A stretch of 64,000 nucleotides of DNA, taken from assembly GCF_036924525.1 (NCBI RefSeq), contig NZ_JAZHRU010000001.1, forward strand, positions 766,001-830,000, given 5' to 3'. Position numbers and translations under genes: made by a program. Source of the stretch: Bradyrhizobium sp. AZCC 1719. Lineage in GTDB: Bacteria; Pseudomonadota; Alphaproteobacteria; Rhizobiales; Xanthobacteraceae. Position 1 is the first letter of the stretch. Each line of letters opens with the position of its first letter. Positions 17,752 through 27,465 of this stretch are shown one piece after another. Below the pieces are notes generated by a model. It worked only from the letters and a program-made list of their open reading frames with translations, was not told the DNA's origin and did not search any database.

Positions 17752-20053
17752 CCTGCCCTATGTGGTCCCCGACGAGCCTCCGGTTCGCCCCGCGGAAAGC
17801 TGGCAGTATCCGACCGTCGATCTGCGCGAGATGGGCCGCATCCTGCGCCGTCGCTACAGGCTGGTGGTTTTGCCGGTCGCCGTCCTGCTCGGGTTGGCGC
17901 TCACCTATCTGATGCTCACGACTACTTTATATACGGCGACGTCGACCGTACTGGTCGATCCGCGCCGCGCCAATGTCGTCGAGACCAATCAGTCCGTGCT
18001 GTCGAATTTCGGCACCGACGATGCAACCATCGAAAGCCAGACGCTGCTGATTCAGTCGGTTGCGATCCTGGTGCGCGTCGTCGGCAAGCTGAAGCTGACG
18101 GAGGACGCGGAATTCAAACCCAAACCCGGCCTGCTCGATCCGATCAGACGGCTGTTCAGCATGTTCAGCAGCAGCGGACCAAGCGACGGTGCAAGCGTCG
18201 AAGACGCCGCCAGGGCGCGGTCGGTCGAGATCCTTCAGAGACGGATGAAGGTAACAAGACAGGGCACCACCTTCCTCGTCGACATCGCCGTCAACTCAGA
18301 ATCGCCGCAGAAGGCCGCAACCATCGCCAACGCGGTTGCGGACGCCTATTTCGACGAGCAGGTCCGCGCCAAACACGACGCCACGCGCATTGCCGCGAAC
18401 TGGCTCAACGGCCAGATCGACGAGTTGAAGTCGCGAGTCGTTGCGTCCGAGAAAGCGGTCGAGGATTATCGTTCGGCCAACAATCTGATGGTCTCGCAGG
18501 GCGTAACCCTCAACGACCAGCAGCTCACCGACATCAACAACAAGCTGATCGCCGCGCGCGTGCAAACGGCGGAGGCGCGGGCAAAGTACGAGCAGGTCCA
18601 GGATATCGCGAAATCAGGCGGCGATCCCGGCGGCATCAACGCGGCCATTTCCTCGGAAATGATCACCAAACTGCGCACGCAATATGCCGACATTGCCAAG
18701 AACGAGGCGGATCTGTCGAGCAAATACGGCGCGCGTCATCCCCTCGTCGCCAATGTGCGGGCGCAGCGGCGCGACACCCAGAAGCTGATCAACGACGAAA
18801 TCCGGCGGATACTGGACAGCACGAAGCACGACTATGACGTCGCGCGTTCGCGTGAGATGTCCCTGCAGCAGAACCTGGACCAGCTCCAGGGCGTGTCCAC
18901 TTCCTCCGGCCAGGCGCAGGTGCGCTTACGCGAACTGCAGCGCGAGGCCGAAGCCAGCCGCACACTCTACGAATCCTATCTGGCGCGCTCCAAGGAGACC
19001 ACCGCGCAAGAGAGCCTGGAGATGCCTGATTCCCGGATCGTGACCAAGGCCAGCATCCCGATCAGGCCGTCGTCACCCAAGACGATGCTGATCCTGGGGC
19101 TTGCCCTGATGCTCGGACTCGGGGCGGGCAGCGTGCTGGCCTTCCTCACCGACTATCTCGACGGCCGCATCAAGACACTCGAACAGGCCGAATCCATTGC
19201 GGGTGTCCCGGCCCTTGCCGCGGTTCCGTTGATCGGCACGCGAGAGCTGGCCCGTCTCGCGCGGCGCGGACGCAGCGAACTGGACAACTACGATCCGAAG
19301 ACCACCAAACTGCTGCCGCCGGCGTTGCAGCCGCCTTTGACGCGTTACGCGATCGACGAGCCTGGCACGTTCTTCGCGGAGGCCATCCGCGCGGTCCGCC
19401 TGTCGCTGCAACGGACGATGCGGTCGCAGCCGGTGAAGGTCGTGCAGGTCACCTCGGCACTCGACAGCGAGGGCAAAACCACGCTTGCCATCAACCTGGC
19501 GCAGTCGCTGGCGACCCTTGGCATCCGAACGCTGCTCATCGATGGAGACCTCCGCAATCCACAAGTGACCCGTTCCCTGTGTCCGCGCACCGAAGCCGGA
19601 CTGCTGGAAGTCGCGATCGGACACGTCGCCCCGGAACACGCCGTCCTCGTGGATCAAAGCACCGGGCTCTCGGTGTTGCCGTCGACCAGGATCAAGCAGG
19701 TCGAGTTCATCACCGAACTGATGTTCTCCGACCGGATCGTCGACGTACTCGATTATTTCCGCCACCGCTACGAATTGATCGTGATCGACTCGCCGCCGCT
19801 GGTGCCCCTGGTCGATGGCCGCGCGCTCGCCGAACTGTCCGATCGCATCATCCTGGCGCTGGCGTGGGACCAGACCCCCCGCGAAGTGCTGTCCCATGCC
19901 ATGGACCTGCTGTCCCCCGTCAGTGACCGGATCATGGGAACGGTACTGACCCGCGTCGATCTCAGCCGGCTGCAATTCTATGACTATTACCGCAGCTCGG
20001 CCTACCTGAAGCCGTACGGCACCGCAGGCCTGCATGCCGGAGCGGCGCGGTGA
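17732..20053 (+). CDS. Polysaccharide co-polymerase with BY-kinase domain (Wzc-type)
   Basis: This inner-membrane protein controls chain length and export and autophosphorylates on tyrosine. Of its 773 residues, the Wzz domain lies between helices at about 44-64 and 451-472, with a long periplasmic coiled coil (about 210-430). The cytoplasmic kinase has Walker A at TSALDSEGKTT (574-584), Walker A' at LLIDGDLR, and Walker B at LIVIDSPP (682-689). The C-terminus has a tyrosine cluster: Tyr750, 752, 753, 758 and 762. It starts inside the barrel gene, and its stop overlaps the GTG of the next gene. Confidence 0.95.
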   Translation: MLQRNSDLPYVVPDEPPVRPAESWQYPTVDLREMGRILRRRYRLVVLPVAVLLGLALTYLMLTTTLYTATSTVLVDPRRANVVETNQSVLSNFGTDDATIESQTLLIQSVAILVRVVGKLKLTEDAEFKPKPGLLDPIRRLFSMFSSSGPSDGASVEDAARARSVEILQRRMKVTRQGTTFLVDIAVNSESPQKAATIANAVADAYFDEQVRAKHDATRIAANWLNGQIDELKSRVVASEKAVEDYRSANNLMVSQGVTLNDQQLTDINNKLIAARVQTAEARAKYEQVQDIAKSGGDPGGINAAISSEMITKLRTQYADIAKNEADLSSKYGARHPLVANVRAQRRDTQKLINDEIRRILDSTKHDYDVARSREMSLQQNLDQLQGVSTSSGQAQVRLRELQREAEASRTLYESYLARSKETTAQESLEMPDSRIVTKASIPIRPSSPKTMLILGLALMLGLGAGSVLAFLTDYLDGRIKTLEQAESIAGVPALAAVPLIGTRELARLARRGRSELDNYDPKTTKLLPPALQPPLTRYAIDEPGTFFAEAIRAVRLSLQRTMRSQPVKVVQVTSALDSEGKTTLAINLAQSLATLGIRTLLIDGDLRNPQVTRSLCPRTEAGLLEVAIGHVAPEHAVLVDQSTGLSVLPSTRIKQVEFITELMFSDRIVDVLDYFRHRYELIVIDSPPLVPLVDGRALAELSDRIILALAWDQTPREVLSHAMDLLSPVSDRIMGTVLTRVDLSRLQFYDYYRSSAYLKPYGTAGLHAGAAR

Positions 20054-21450
20054 GAGCGCGCGGACCGTTGAACGGATCGGCCGGTGTCGCACGGGTGCAT
20101 CCTCGCCGCCCTGCTTCACCGGAAGTGCGGGCAGCTTCCCCTATGGGTGGGCGCGTCGCCAATGCCGACGCGTTCATCGAACGGATCGCGACCGGCTTGA
20201 TGCTGCTGGCCGTCATGGCGACCTTCACGCTCTCGTCCTCCGTGCTGACCAACTGGAAGATCCACTATTTGACGTCGGGCGGAAATTTTTTAGAAAAACT
20301 GCACCCGGCGACTTATTTCACCTTGCTGGCATTCTCCCTGCTGTTGATGCGCAGCCGCGGACCGGTCGGCGAGATCAACCGGATGTTTTCCGAGTCGAAG
20401 CTGTTGCTGGCCTATCTGCTCTGCTGGCTGTTTCTGCTGGTCCAGGTGATCGTGCTCGCACGCCCGTTCACGGTCATCATCGACACGTTCCTGCTGCCGA
20501 TCCTGATCGCGATGGTGATGTGGCAGTTGTCGCCGGCGCAAAGGCGCCCGCTGGCCTGGGCCATTCACCTCACGATCCTGCTGAATGTCGTGCTCGGATA
20601 CTATGAGTATTTCTCCGGCCATCGGCTGATCCCGCTGACGCTCGGCGACATCGTGGTGATGGGAGAATGGCGCTCTGCGGCGCTGCTGGGTCACCCGCTC
20701 ACGGCATCCGGCATCGTCGGCGGCTACGTGCTGGCGCTGGCGCTTCGTCCGGCGATTTGTCCGCCGATCCTGCTGCGGCTGCCCTTGATCGCGTTCTGCC
20801 TGGGATCGCTGATGGCGTTCGGCGGCCGAACGGCGCTGGTCACTGTACTGGGAGTCCTCGGGCTGATCGGAGCCTTCGAGGTGGTGCGCCTGATACAGGG
20901 AAAGCGAACGCAGCTTCCCGCGGCCATTCTCGCCATCTGCGTTTTGTTCGCTGCCGGCGCCATCGTCTTCGCCGCGCTCGACCTCGGCATTTTCGACAAG
21001 ATGCTGCTGCGCTTCTCCTCCGACAAGGGCAGCGCGCTGGCGCGCTTCGCCACCTTCAACCTGCTCTCGCATTTCGATTGGAACGAACTGATCCTCGGCC
21101 CCAACCCGGTCCGGGTGAATGCACTGCAGTCGCAGCTCGGCCTCAACTACGGCATCGAGAACTTCTGGATTTCCGCCATCGTCCAGTTCGGCCTCATCCA
21201 TACCGTCGTTCTGACGATCGGACTGATCTGCTTCTTCGTCGAATTGCTGCGCCGTTCGAGCGCCGCGGTATGGGCGATCGTGCTGCTGATCATCGTCATC
21301 GCCGCGAGTTCAGTAAGCTTCTCGTCGAAGAACATTCAGCTCGCACAGTTCGTGATCCTCATTTCGGTCCTGCTGCCGCGCGAGCAGCGGCGCATCGCCG
21401 CGCCCCCGCAAGTCCGGGCGCCTGTCACCTACCGGTCCGTTCCGGCATAG
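20050..21450 (+). CDS. VpsF-like polysaccharide polymerase (Wzy/O-antigen-ligase type)
   Basis: This 466-residue integral membrane protein has about eleven hydrophobic segments and a large loop, the form of Wzy-type polymerases and VpsF proteins. Diagnostic-looking pieces are LLGHPLTASGIVGGYVLALAL and the short MAFGGRTALV, which carries the conserved Arg of this superfamily. The loop contains LILGPNPVRVNALQ. It would polymerise flipped repeat units in the periplasm. Translation starts at a GTG overlapping the upstream stop by 4 bases (GTGA). The N-terminal 35 residues are hydrophilic, so an internal ATG near 20143 is an alternative start. Confidence 0.85.
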   Translation: MRARGPLNGSAGVARVHPRRPASPEVRAASPMGGRVANADAFIERIATGLMLLAVMATFTLSSSVLTNWKIHYLTSGGNFLEKLHPATYFTLLAFSLLLMRSRGPVGEINRMFSESKLLLAYLLCWLFLLVQVIVLARPFTVIIDTFLLPILIAMVMWQLSPAQRRPLAWAIHLTILLNVVLGYYEYFSGHRLIPLTLGDIVVMGEWRSAALLGHPLTASGIVGGYVLALALRPAICPPILLRLPLIAFCLGSLMAFGGRTALVTVLGVLGLIGAFEVVRLIQGKRTQLPAAILAICVLFAAGAIVFAALDLGIFDKMLLRFSSDKGSALARFATFNLLSHFDWNELILGPNPVRVNALQSQLGLNYGIENFWISAIVQFGLIHTVVLTIGLICFFVELLRRSSAAVWAIVLLIIVIAASSVSFSSKNIQLAQFVILISVLLPREQRRIAAPPQVRAPVTYRSVPA

Positions 21451-21469
21451 CTTTAGGATTCCCTTTCGT

Positions 21470-22544
21470 ATGGCCATCTACGTCGACAACAACCCACCTC
21501 GGACGCCACGTCACCGGTCTCGAGCGCATCACGCTGGAGCTGTTCTCCGCCGCAGCGCTTGCGCCGCTCGATGTCGTGCCGGTGACGGCGAAGGGTCTTC
21601 GCCAGATGTTGACGACGCAGACGCTGGGCCTGCCGATGCGGCTCGCCGCGTCGTCCTCGATCCTGCTCTGTCCCGGCTTTCCGCCCAGTCCGCTGCTGCG
21701 GCCGTTCGCATCGCGGGTGCTGCCCTATATCCACGATGATTTCCTGATCACGCGGCGCGCCGAGCTCAACATGCGGGCGCGTCTCTATATGGCCGGCCCC
21801 TTCAAGCTCGCGCTGCGCCACTATCCGCGCTTTCTGGCCAACTCCGGCGATACCAGGCGCAAACTTGCCGCACATTGTCGGTCCGATGCCGAAGTGACGC
21901 TCTATCGTCCCGCGGTGCGCAACGTGTTCGGCCTCGACCCCGGACAGCGCGGCGAACGGAGCGCGCGGCCCCAACCGCTTCGGCTGATCGCGCTGGGCAC
22001 GGTCGAGCCGCGCAAGAATTTTACAGCGGCGGCGAAAATCCTCGACGCGTTGCGCATGCAGGGATTTCCCGACGCCACGCTGGATATCGTCGGAAGGCCC
22101 GGATGGGGCAGCGACTGGCAAGCCCTCGAGAAGCAGCCGGGCGTCACGCTGCACGGATATCAGTCCGCCGACCGCGTCAATCAATTGCTTGACGCTGCCG
22201 ATCTGTTCATCTGCACATCCCATGACGAAGGCCTGGGATTGCCGCTGCTGGAAGCGCAATACGCCGGCCTGCCGATCATCGCCCCCGATGCCTCCATCTT
22301 TCGCGAGGTGCTCGGCGAGTCCGGCATCTACATCGATACCGCAGATCCTGCTTCGGCGGCCACGCGGATTGCGGCTGCGCTCTCGAACGAGGACTGGCGC
22401 GCCGGCTATGTGACGCTGGCAGTACGGAACCTGGCGCGCTGGAACGATCTGGCCTGCGGCGACCGCGAAAATGTCATCAGCCTGATTGCCCGCCTTGCTC
22501 ACCTCCAGGGAAGCGCTACTCCGGAGTACCGCCGCCTTGCATGA
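21470..22544 (+). pseudogene. GT4-type glycosyltransferase with a +1 frameshift after codon 8
   Basis: The gene begins MAIYVDNN at an ATG (21470) with AGGA upstream, then goes out of frame. Continuing in the +1 frame from 21495 gives HLGRHVTGLERITLELFSAA and a full GT4 domain: VLPYIHDDFL, LANSGDTRRK, LIALGTVEPRKNF for the nucleotide-sugar fold, and SHDEGLGLPLLEAQYAG. Removing one C from the CCC at 21493-21495 restores an uninterrupted reading frame of about 357 codons. The disruption is therefore one base, either a real frameshift mutation or a sequence error. The gene lies 19 bp after the polymerase and overlaps the acyltransferase start. If intact, it adds a sugar to the lipid-linked repeat. 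Confidence 0.85.
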
Positions 22545-23643
22545 CACCAGCGCCACAAGGCATCAGGATGGATTGCGGATCATCGCGGCCGGCGCCGTGG
22601 TGATCCTTCACTATTCCGATTACTTCAAGGACTTGCCCGTCGGCCGCTTCATGGTCGCGCACACATGGCATTTCAATCTGTTCGTGGACCTGTTCTTTGT
22701 GGTCTCCGGCTTTGTCATCGCCCGTCAATACTTTGGCCGCGTCGACGATGGCGCATCGATCGGCCGCTTCCTGTGGCGTCGCCTCGCCCGCATCTATCCG
22801 CTGCATCTCGCGACCCTCGCCTTCTATGTGGCGCTTGCCGGCGCACTCCATTTCGGCGCTGCCCGGACGGACAACCCGGCCCGTTATCCGCTTTCCGATC
22901 TGCCCGCGCAATTCCTGCTGCTTCACGCGTTCATTGGCGAGCGCCTGACGTTCAATTTCCCGAGTTGGTCGCTCTCGGCGGAGATGTTTTGCTATCTGCT
23001 TTTTCCGCTGGTCGCGCTGATTGCGCAACGCCGCAAGGAGGCGGTTATTGCGCTCGTGGTCCTTACTGCGCTCGCCAATTCGCTTTGGGCATCGGCTGCC
23101 GGAACGGCGCCGTGGGCCGACTGGATCAACCAGGGCGGCGCCTTCAGGGCGCTGCCTGCCTTCAACCTCGGCATGGCCTGCTATCTGTTTCGCGACCGGA
23201 TCGCGCGTTGGCCCGCGATGCCCGGTGCGCTGGCAGCGTCGCTAGCGGCGTTCATCGTACTCGGTTCCCTGCTGCCGACGACGACCGCGCTGCTTGCGGT
23301 CTACGCCATCGCGATGCTTGCGATTCAGGCCGACTGCGCCGAACGTGAGACGCTGCTGTCGCGGCTCGGCTTCGATCGCTGGTCGTCGCTGACCTATTCC
23401 TGTTACATGCTGCATATCCCGGTTGCGACCGTCGTCATCACCCTTGGATCGCGCCTGCTTTCCTTATCGGAGCATGAACGACTGATTCTGGCGCCGGTGG
23501 CGATCATCGTTCTTGCATTTGCGAGCGTCGTCTCGCTGCGCACGTTCGAAACGCCGCTGCGGCGATATCTGACCGAGGCTTACGATCGCCGCGCCCTCAA
23601 ACATGTGCCGTCTCCAGCGATTTCGCGGCAGGAGAGCACATGA
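22537..23643 (+). CDS. Acyltransferase 3 family membrane protein (first of a tandem pair)
   Basis: This multi-span O-acyltransferase decorates surface polysaccharides with acetyl, succinyl or similar groups. The first domain motif is DGLRIIAAGAVVILHYSDY, and the family R/H region follows in VVSGFVIARQYFG and RFLWRRLARIYPLHLA. NFPSWSLSAEMFCYLLFP and the late YSCYMLHIPVA are also typical. About ten hydrophobic segments are present. The TTG at 22537 is favoured: it has GGAG 10 bases upstream and gives the usual short N-terminus; an upstream TTG at 22486 is possible. It overlaps the glycosyltransferase stop by 8 bases and the next acyltransferase by 4. Confidence 0.88.
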   Translation: MHDTSATRHQDGLRIIAAGAVVILHYSDYFKDLPVGRFMVAHTWHFNLFVDLFFVVSGFVIARQYFGRVDDGASIGRFLWRRLARIYPLHLATLAFYVALAGALHFGAARTDNPARYPLSDLPAQFLLLHAFIGERLTFNFPSWSLSAEMFCYLLFPLVALIAQRRKEAVIALVVLTALANSLWASAAGTAPWADWINQGGAFRALPAFNLGMACYLFRDRIARWPAMPGALAASLAAFIVLGSLLPTTTALLAVYAIAMLAIQADCAERETLLSRLGFDRWSSLTYSCYMLHIPVATVVITLGSRLLSLSEHERLILAPVAIIVLAFASVVSLRTFETPLRRYLTEAYDRRALKHVPSPAISRQEST

Positions 23644-24695
23644 TGACGGTCGTCGAACGCGTATCAGCAAGCCCGCCATCTCTGAGCGTCTCGCGCGCAA
23701 CGGTCCAGAGCCGCGATAGCGTCGTCGACACCATGCGCGGCATCGCCATTTTAATGGTGATCGGCATCCATTCGTTGCCGCAGCCGCTCGAAGCCATCTG
23801 GGCAAAATCACTTGATGCAGCGCTACGGCCCTGCGTGCCGGTGTTCCTGTTCGCTTCCGGATATCTCACGGCGCTTTCCGGCCGCGTCCCGCTGGCAAAG
23901 CGGTTAAAGGCGGCCCTGGTCCCTTACGCGATCGCGTTCGCTGCCGCCTACATCTACATGGCGCTGCATAATCCGGCGATGGATCATCGCATCGGCACGA
24001 CGCTCGCCCGGTTCGGGCTGGGATACGTATTCGTCTACTATTACGTCTTCGTCTATGTCTGCTGCACGCTCGGTCTGTGGCTCGTTTTTGCGGCTGGCGG
24101 GGACGGACAAACCGCTTCAAGGCAACGGACCACCACTCTGCTGCTGCTCTCGATCGGCTGCGGTTTGCTTGCCGGCAGTTATTTGGATCCCGCCATGTCG
24201 AGGCTCGGAGCGTCGGAGGCGCTGCTCGACGAAATCCGCATGCGCGACATTCCGTTCTGGTTTTCGTTTGCCGCGCTTGGCGCGCTGACCGCGATGTTCA
24301 GAGACCTGCTTGAACAGGATATGCGCCGCACGCTCCTTGGCGCCGCGCTGGCCTCCTATTTGTTCTATGCCGCCGTGCGCATTCTCAACCTCGGCGACGC
24401 CGCCACTTACGATTCGACCGCCTTCTTCCTCTATGCGGCCCTGTTCTGCGCTTCGCTGTTCGCCTTCCAGCCGAAATCTCCGCTACTCGGGTGGATCGGC
24501 TCGGGCAGCTACTTCATCTATCTCTGGCACATCTTCATCGTGATGGCGCTGCGCGATCACGCCGGGCTGCGCCAACTCGGCGGCGTTGCCAGCTTTGCCG
24601 TTTCCTGCGGCTTGACGGCCCTCGTCTCTATCGCGGCGCTGCTCGCCGTACGGCAACTCGCCTCGCCCCGAATCTGCCGCTGGCTGGGGGCTTGA
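23640..24695 (+). CDS. Acyltransferase 3 family membrane protein (second of a tandem pair)
   Basis: This 351-residue membrane acyltransferase begins at ATG 23640, overlapping the previous stop (ATGATG/TGA). Motifs are DTMRGIAILMVIGIHS at the first helix, RPCVPVFLFASGYLTAL, and SYFIYLWHIFIVMAL near the end. It is shorter and clearly divergent from its neighbour, so the pair is not a recent duplication. The two may attach different acyl groups. The sugar acceptor and acyl donor cannot be read from the sequence. Confidence 0.86.
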   Translation: MMTVVERVSASPPSLSVSRATVQSRDSVVDTMRGIAILMVIGIHSLPQPLEAIWAKSLDAALRPCVPVFLFASGYLTALSGRVPLAKRLKAALVPYAIAFAAAYIYMALHNPAMDHRIGTTLARFGLGYVFVYYYVFVYVCCTLGLWLVFAAGGDGQTASRQRTTTLLLLSIGCGLLAGSYLDPAMSRLGASEALLDEIRMRDIPFWFSFAALGALTAMFRDLLEQDMRRTLLGAALASYLFYAAVRILNLGDAATYDSTAFFLYAALFCASLFAFQPKSPLLGWIGSGSYFIYLWHIFIVMALRDHAGLRQLGGVASFAVSCGLTALVSIAALLAVRQLASPRICRWLGA

Positions 24696-24698
24696 GCG

Positions 24699-26138
24699 AT
24701 GCTCCTGAAGCACACTTTGCTCTATCTGCCCGCGCAATTCGTCGGACCGCTGTTCCAGCTTCTTGCGATGATCGTATGGACGCATGTCGTCGACGAACAC
24801 ACGCTCGGCGTCATCACGCTGATTACGGCGACGCACGAATTGCTGCAGATCGGCCTTCTCGCCTGGTGGTCGCAGTTTGCGTTGCGTTTCCTCGGACGGT
24901 ACCAGGACGTCAACGACGCGCCGCGCTTCTATCGCACCGAAAACGCGGTCTTGCTGGCGTCCCTCGCGTTGCAAAGCGCAGCCGTCGTCGGAATTCTGCA
25001 TCTGGTCATCGCGCCCGGCGCCGGAACGGGCCTTCTGCTGGCCGCCATCGCCTATGTGATAACCCGGTCGCTCAACCTCTACATCGGTGAACGCGCCCGC
25101 GCGCGGCAGCAGATCCGCGTCTACACGATCCAGCAGGTGTTCGGGCCATCCGTTGGATTTGTCGTGGGCCTGGTGTTGATCAAACTGCTTGGCCAATCCC
25201 CGGATTGGCCACTTGCGGGTTACGCGGCCGCGCAACTGACGGCGGCGCTCATCGTCCTGCCCTGGATCGGCTGGGGTCACCGCTTGTGGCCGATCGACCG
25301 GGAGATTGTGGTCCACGCCCTGCGCTACGGCATTCCGCTGATCATCGGCGGCGCGCTCGGCTGGGTCGGCCTCAATGCATCGCGCTTCATCGTCAACGAA
25401 ATGTCCGGAGTGGCCGCCGCCGGTCTGTTCGCCGTCGGCTATGGCCTCGGCCAGCGGGCCGCGGCGGTCGCGGCCATGCTTGTGACGGCAGCGGCGTTCC
25501 CGCTGGCGGTGAAAAGCATGGAGCAACACGGCGACCAGGCCGGAATGCGCCAGCTCGCCAACAACAGCGCTCTCCTTGTCGCAATCCTGGCGCCAAGCCT
25601 CGCCGGCATCATCATACTCAGGACGGAGATCGTGCATCTCCTGATCGCAGCGCCGTTCCAAGCGGTGACGTTCGCCATCCTGCCGCTTTCCACGCTCGCC
25701 GGCGCAATCCGCAACCTGCGCGCCCATTTCGGCGACCAGGTCTTTCTCCTGCAAAATCGCACGCGCTGGATGATGGCCATTGCCGCAATCGACGCGTCGA
25801 TGACCGTGGTGTTGAGCGTCTTGTTCCTGCCGCGATGGGGACTGCCCGGCGTCGCCGGCGCCACGGTGCTGGCGGCGCTGGCCGCCGCCACCATGAGTTT
25901 TTCAATCGGGTTTACACGATTTGGCCTGCGCCTTCCGGTCGGCCATCTCGTGCGCATCGTACTGGCCACCATCGCCATGGCAGCCGTGCTGCGGATATTT
26001 CCGGAGGCCCGGACGATCCCGATTCTGGCGGCCCACATTGCGGCAGGCGCTGCCACCTATTTCGCAGCGCTTGCCCTGCTCTATGCACCGTCGCTGGTGC
26101 GGATGCTTCGGCCACGCCCACAGCATTCAGGGGCGTGA
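24699..26138 (+). CDS. Wzx-like polysaccharide flippase (MOP superfamily)
   Basis: This 479-residue protein has about twelve to fourteen hydrophobic helices. It starts LLYLPAQFVGPLFQLLAMIVW, like Wzx and lipopolysaccharide O-unit flippases. Other helices include AGLFAVGYGLGQRAAAVAAM and GLPGVAGATVLAALAAATMS. It would move undecaprenyl-linked repeat units across the inner membrane to the VpsF-like polymerase. It follows the acyltransferase by 3 bases and ends 22 bp before the convergent GH10 gene, so it closes this rightward block. The Wzx assignment rests on topology and context, not a single catalytic motif. Confidence 0.84.
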   Translation: MLLKHTLLYLPAQFVGPLFQLLAMIVWTHVVDEHTLGVITLITATHELLQIGLLAWWSQFALRFLGRYQDVNDAPRFYRTENAVLLASLALQSAAVVGILHLVIAPGAGTGLLLAAIAYVITRSLNLYIGERARARQQIRVYTIQQVFGPSVGFVVGLVLIKLLGQSPDWPLAGYAAAQLTAALIVLPWIGWGHRLWPIDREIVVHALRYGIPLIIGGALGWVGLNASRFIVNEMSGVAAAGLFAVGYGLGQRAAAVAAMLVTAAAFPLAVKSMEQHGDQAGMRQLANNSALLVAILAPSLAGIIILRTEIVHLLIAAPFQAVTFAILPLSTLAGAIRNLRAHFGDQVFLLQNRTRWMMAIAAIDASMTVVLSVLFLPRWGLPGVAGATVLAALAAATMSFSIGFTRFGLRLPVGHLVRIVLATIAMAAVLRIFPEARTIPILAAHIAAGAATYFAALALLYAPSLVRMLRPRPQHSGA

Positions 26139-26160
26139 GCGTATTCGACACGATCGCCGC

Positions 26161-27261
26161 CTACGACTTCCTGGCATTCTCGAACGCACGCGCCATCGCG
26201 AACCAAAGCGGCTTCTTCTGCATCGACGAATCGAACGGAAGCGGCCGAGGCAGCCGTTGCGCGCGTGGATCCTTCTTCTTCGCCGCGTCGGTATAGAACG
26301 AGTAGTTATCGGCGAGCTCCCACGCGATCACCATTTTGACGGCCGGCACCCGAAGCGCGTTGGTCAGGAACTTCTCCGCCGTCTCGGCGATCATGGCGTC
26401 GCGCGCTGCGATGTCGTCCGGAAATGTGTCGTCGCGCACGTCGAACTCGGTCAGATAGATATCGACGCCACGTCCGGCGAGGGCGTGGAGGAATTCGGTA
26501 AACCGTCCGGGATCGTGCGGGTAGCGAGGCTGCAGGTGACTCTGCAATCCGACGGCGTGCAGTGGCACGCCGGCATGCTTCAGTTCGTCGACCAGTTGCA
26601 GCAGGCCGCGGCGAACCGCGAGGCCGACGTCGTCGTCGCGTTCGCTCTGCGCCTCGTTGAGAACCAGTTTTGTCTTTCGGTCGATCCTCGCCACGCGCTC
26701 GAAGGCACGGCGCACATAGCCGGTACCGAATGTGTCGTACCACGGACCGAGTCGGTAGCCGCCAGGCGCCTTGTGCCCAGGCCAGAACGGCTCGTTCACG
26801 ACATCCCATGAATGCAATTTGCCTACATAGCGAGCAGCCACTTCGTCGACATAGGAATCGAAAAACCTCTCACGCTCGGCACTGCTCATGCTCTTGATCC
26901 ATTGCGGAACCCATTCGTTCCAGATCAGGCAGTGACCGCGCATCGGAATGTTGTGACTCGCACAAAATTGCAGCAGACGGTCTGCGCTCTCGAATCGCTT
27001 CGGCCCCGGTTGCGGCGCGATGGTTCCCATCTTCATCGCAATGTCCGTTGTAACGATGCGCACCTGCGTCTGATATAGCTCGCGATACGCAAGATCCTTG
27101 TCGATCACCGGACCTGCAGCCGCGCCGAACACGATTCCGTTACGAGCCGCGATCACGCCGAGACTCTGCGCAGGCTGCGCGGCGAACGCTTCCTTCCCGC
27201 ACGAAGCAACGCTTGCTCCTGCGATGAGAGTAAGCGCATCTCGCCTCGACCACTCCTGCAT
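26161..27261 (-). CDS. GH10 endo-glycanase, Tat-type lipoprotein
   Basis: This is a 366-residue glycoside hydrolase of family 10, usually endo-beta-1,4-xylanases. Catalytic residues are present: acid/base Glu157 in WDVVNEPF, nucleophile Glu272 in IYLTEFDV, and the conserved MRGHCLIWNEWVPQWI. The N-terminus SRRDALTLIAGASVASCGK has a twin-arginine pair and a possible lipobox Cys21, so it is probably exported folded and anchored to a membrane. It is encoded head-on to the flippase and divergent from the WecB-like gene, inside an exopolysaccharide locus. A role in cutting or releasing the polymer is more likely than xylan growth, but this is inferred. Confidence 0.9.
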   Translation of the reverse strand: MQEWSRRDALTLIAGASVASCGKEAFAAQPAQSLGVIAARNGIVFGAAAGPVIDKDLAYRELYQTQVRIVTTDIAMKMGTIAPQPGPKRFESADRLLQFCASHNIPMRGHCLIWNEWVPQWIKSMSSAERERFFDSYVDEVAARYVGKLHSWDVVNEPFWPGHKAPGGYRLGPWYDTFGTGYVRRAFERVARIDRKTKLVLNEAQSERDDDVGLAVRRGLLQLVDELKHAGVPLHAVGLQSHLQPRYPHDPGRFTEFLHALAGRGVDIYLTEFDVRDDTFPDDIAARDAMIAETAEKFLTNALRVPAVKMVIAWELADNYSFYTDAAKKKDPRAQRLPRPLPFDSSMQKKPLWFAMARAFENARKS

Positions 27262-27465
27262 AGCTGATCTCCATCATGTGAATGATTCGTCGCGACGTCT
27301 CGTCCTTCGCAACGCGGCATCGCCATCGTTGCGTCGCATTAGTTCGATTTCGTGACGAATGTCCGTCGAGAAAATTTTCGGCACGCAGTTCCCGTCGCCA
27401 AGCACGCATCTGTCGATCGCCCCCCACGAGCGCGTCTCTCGATTACATCATCAGCAGGAGTCGAC
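27262..27465. promoter_or_regulatory. Divergent promoter region between GH10 and WecB-like genes
   Basis: This 204-bp gap separates oppositely transcribed starts and must carry both promoters. It includes an AT-rich piece, GAAAATTTTC, at 27369-27378, which is itself palindromic. No regulator consensus that I can name is evident. Confidence 0.4.
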
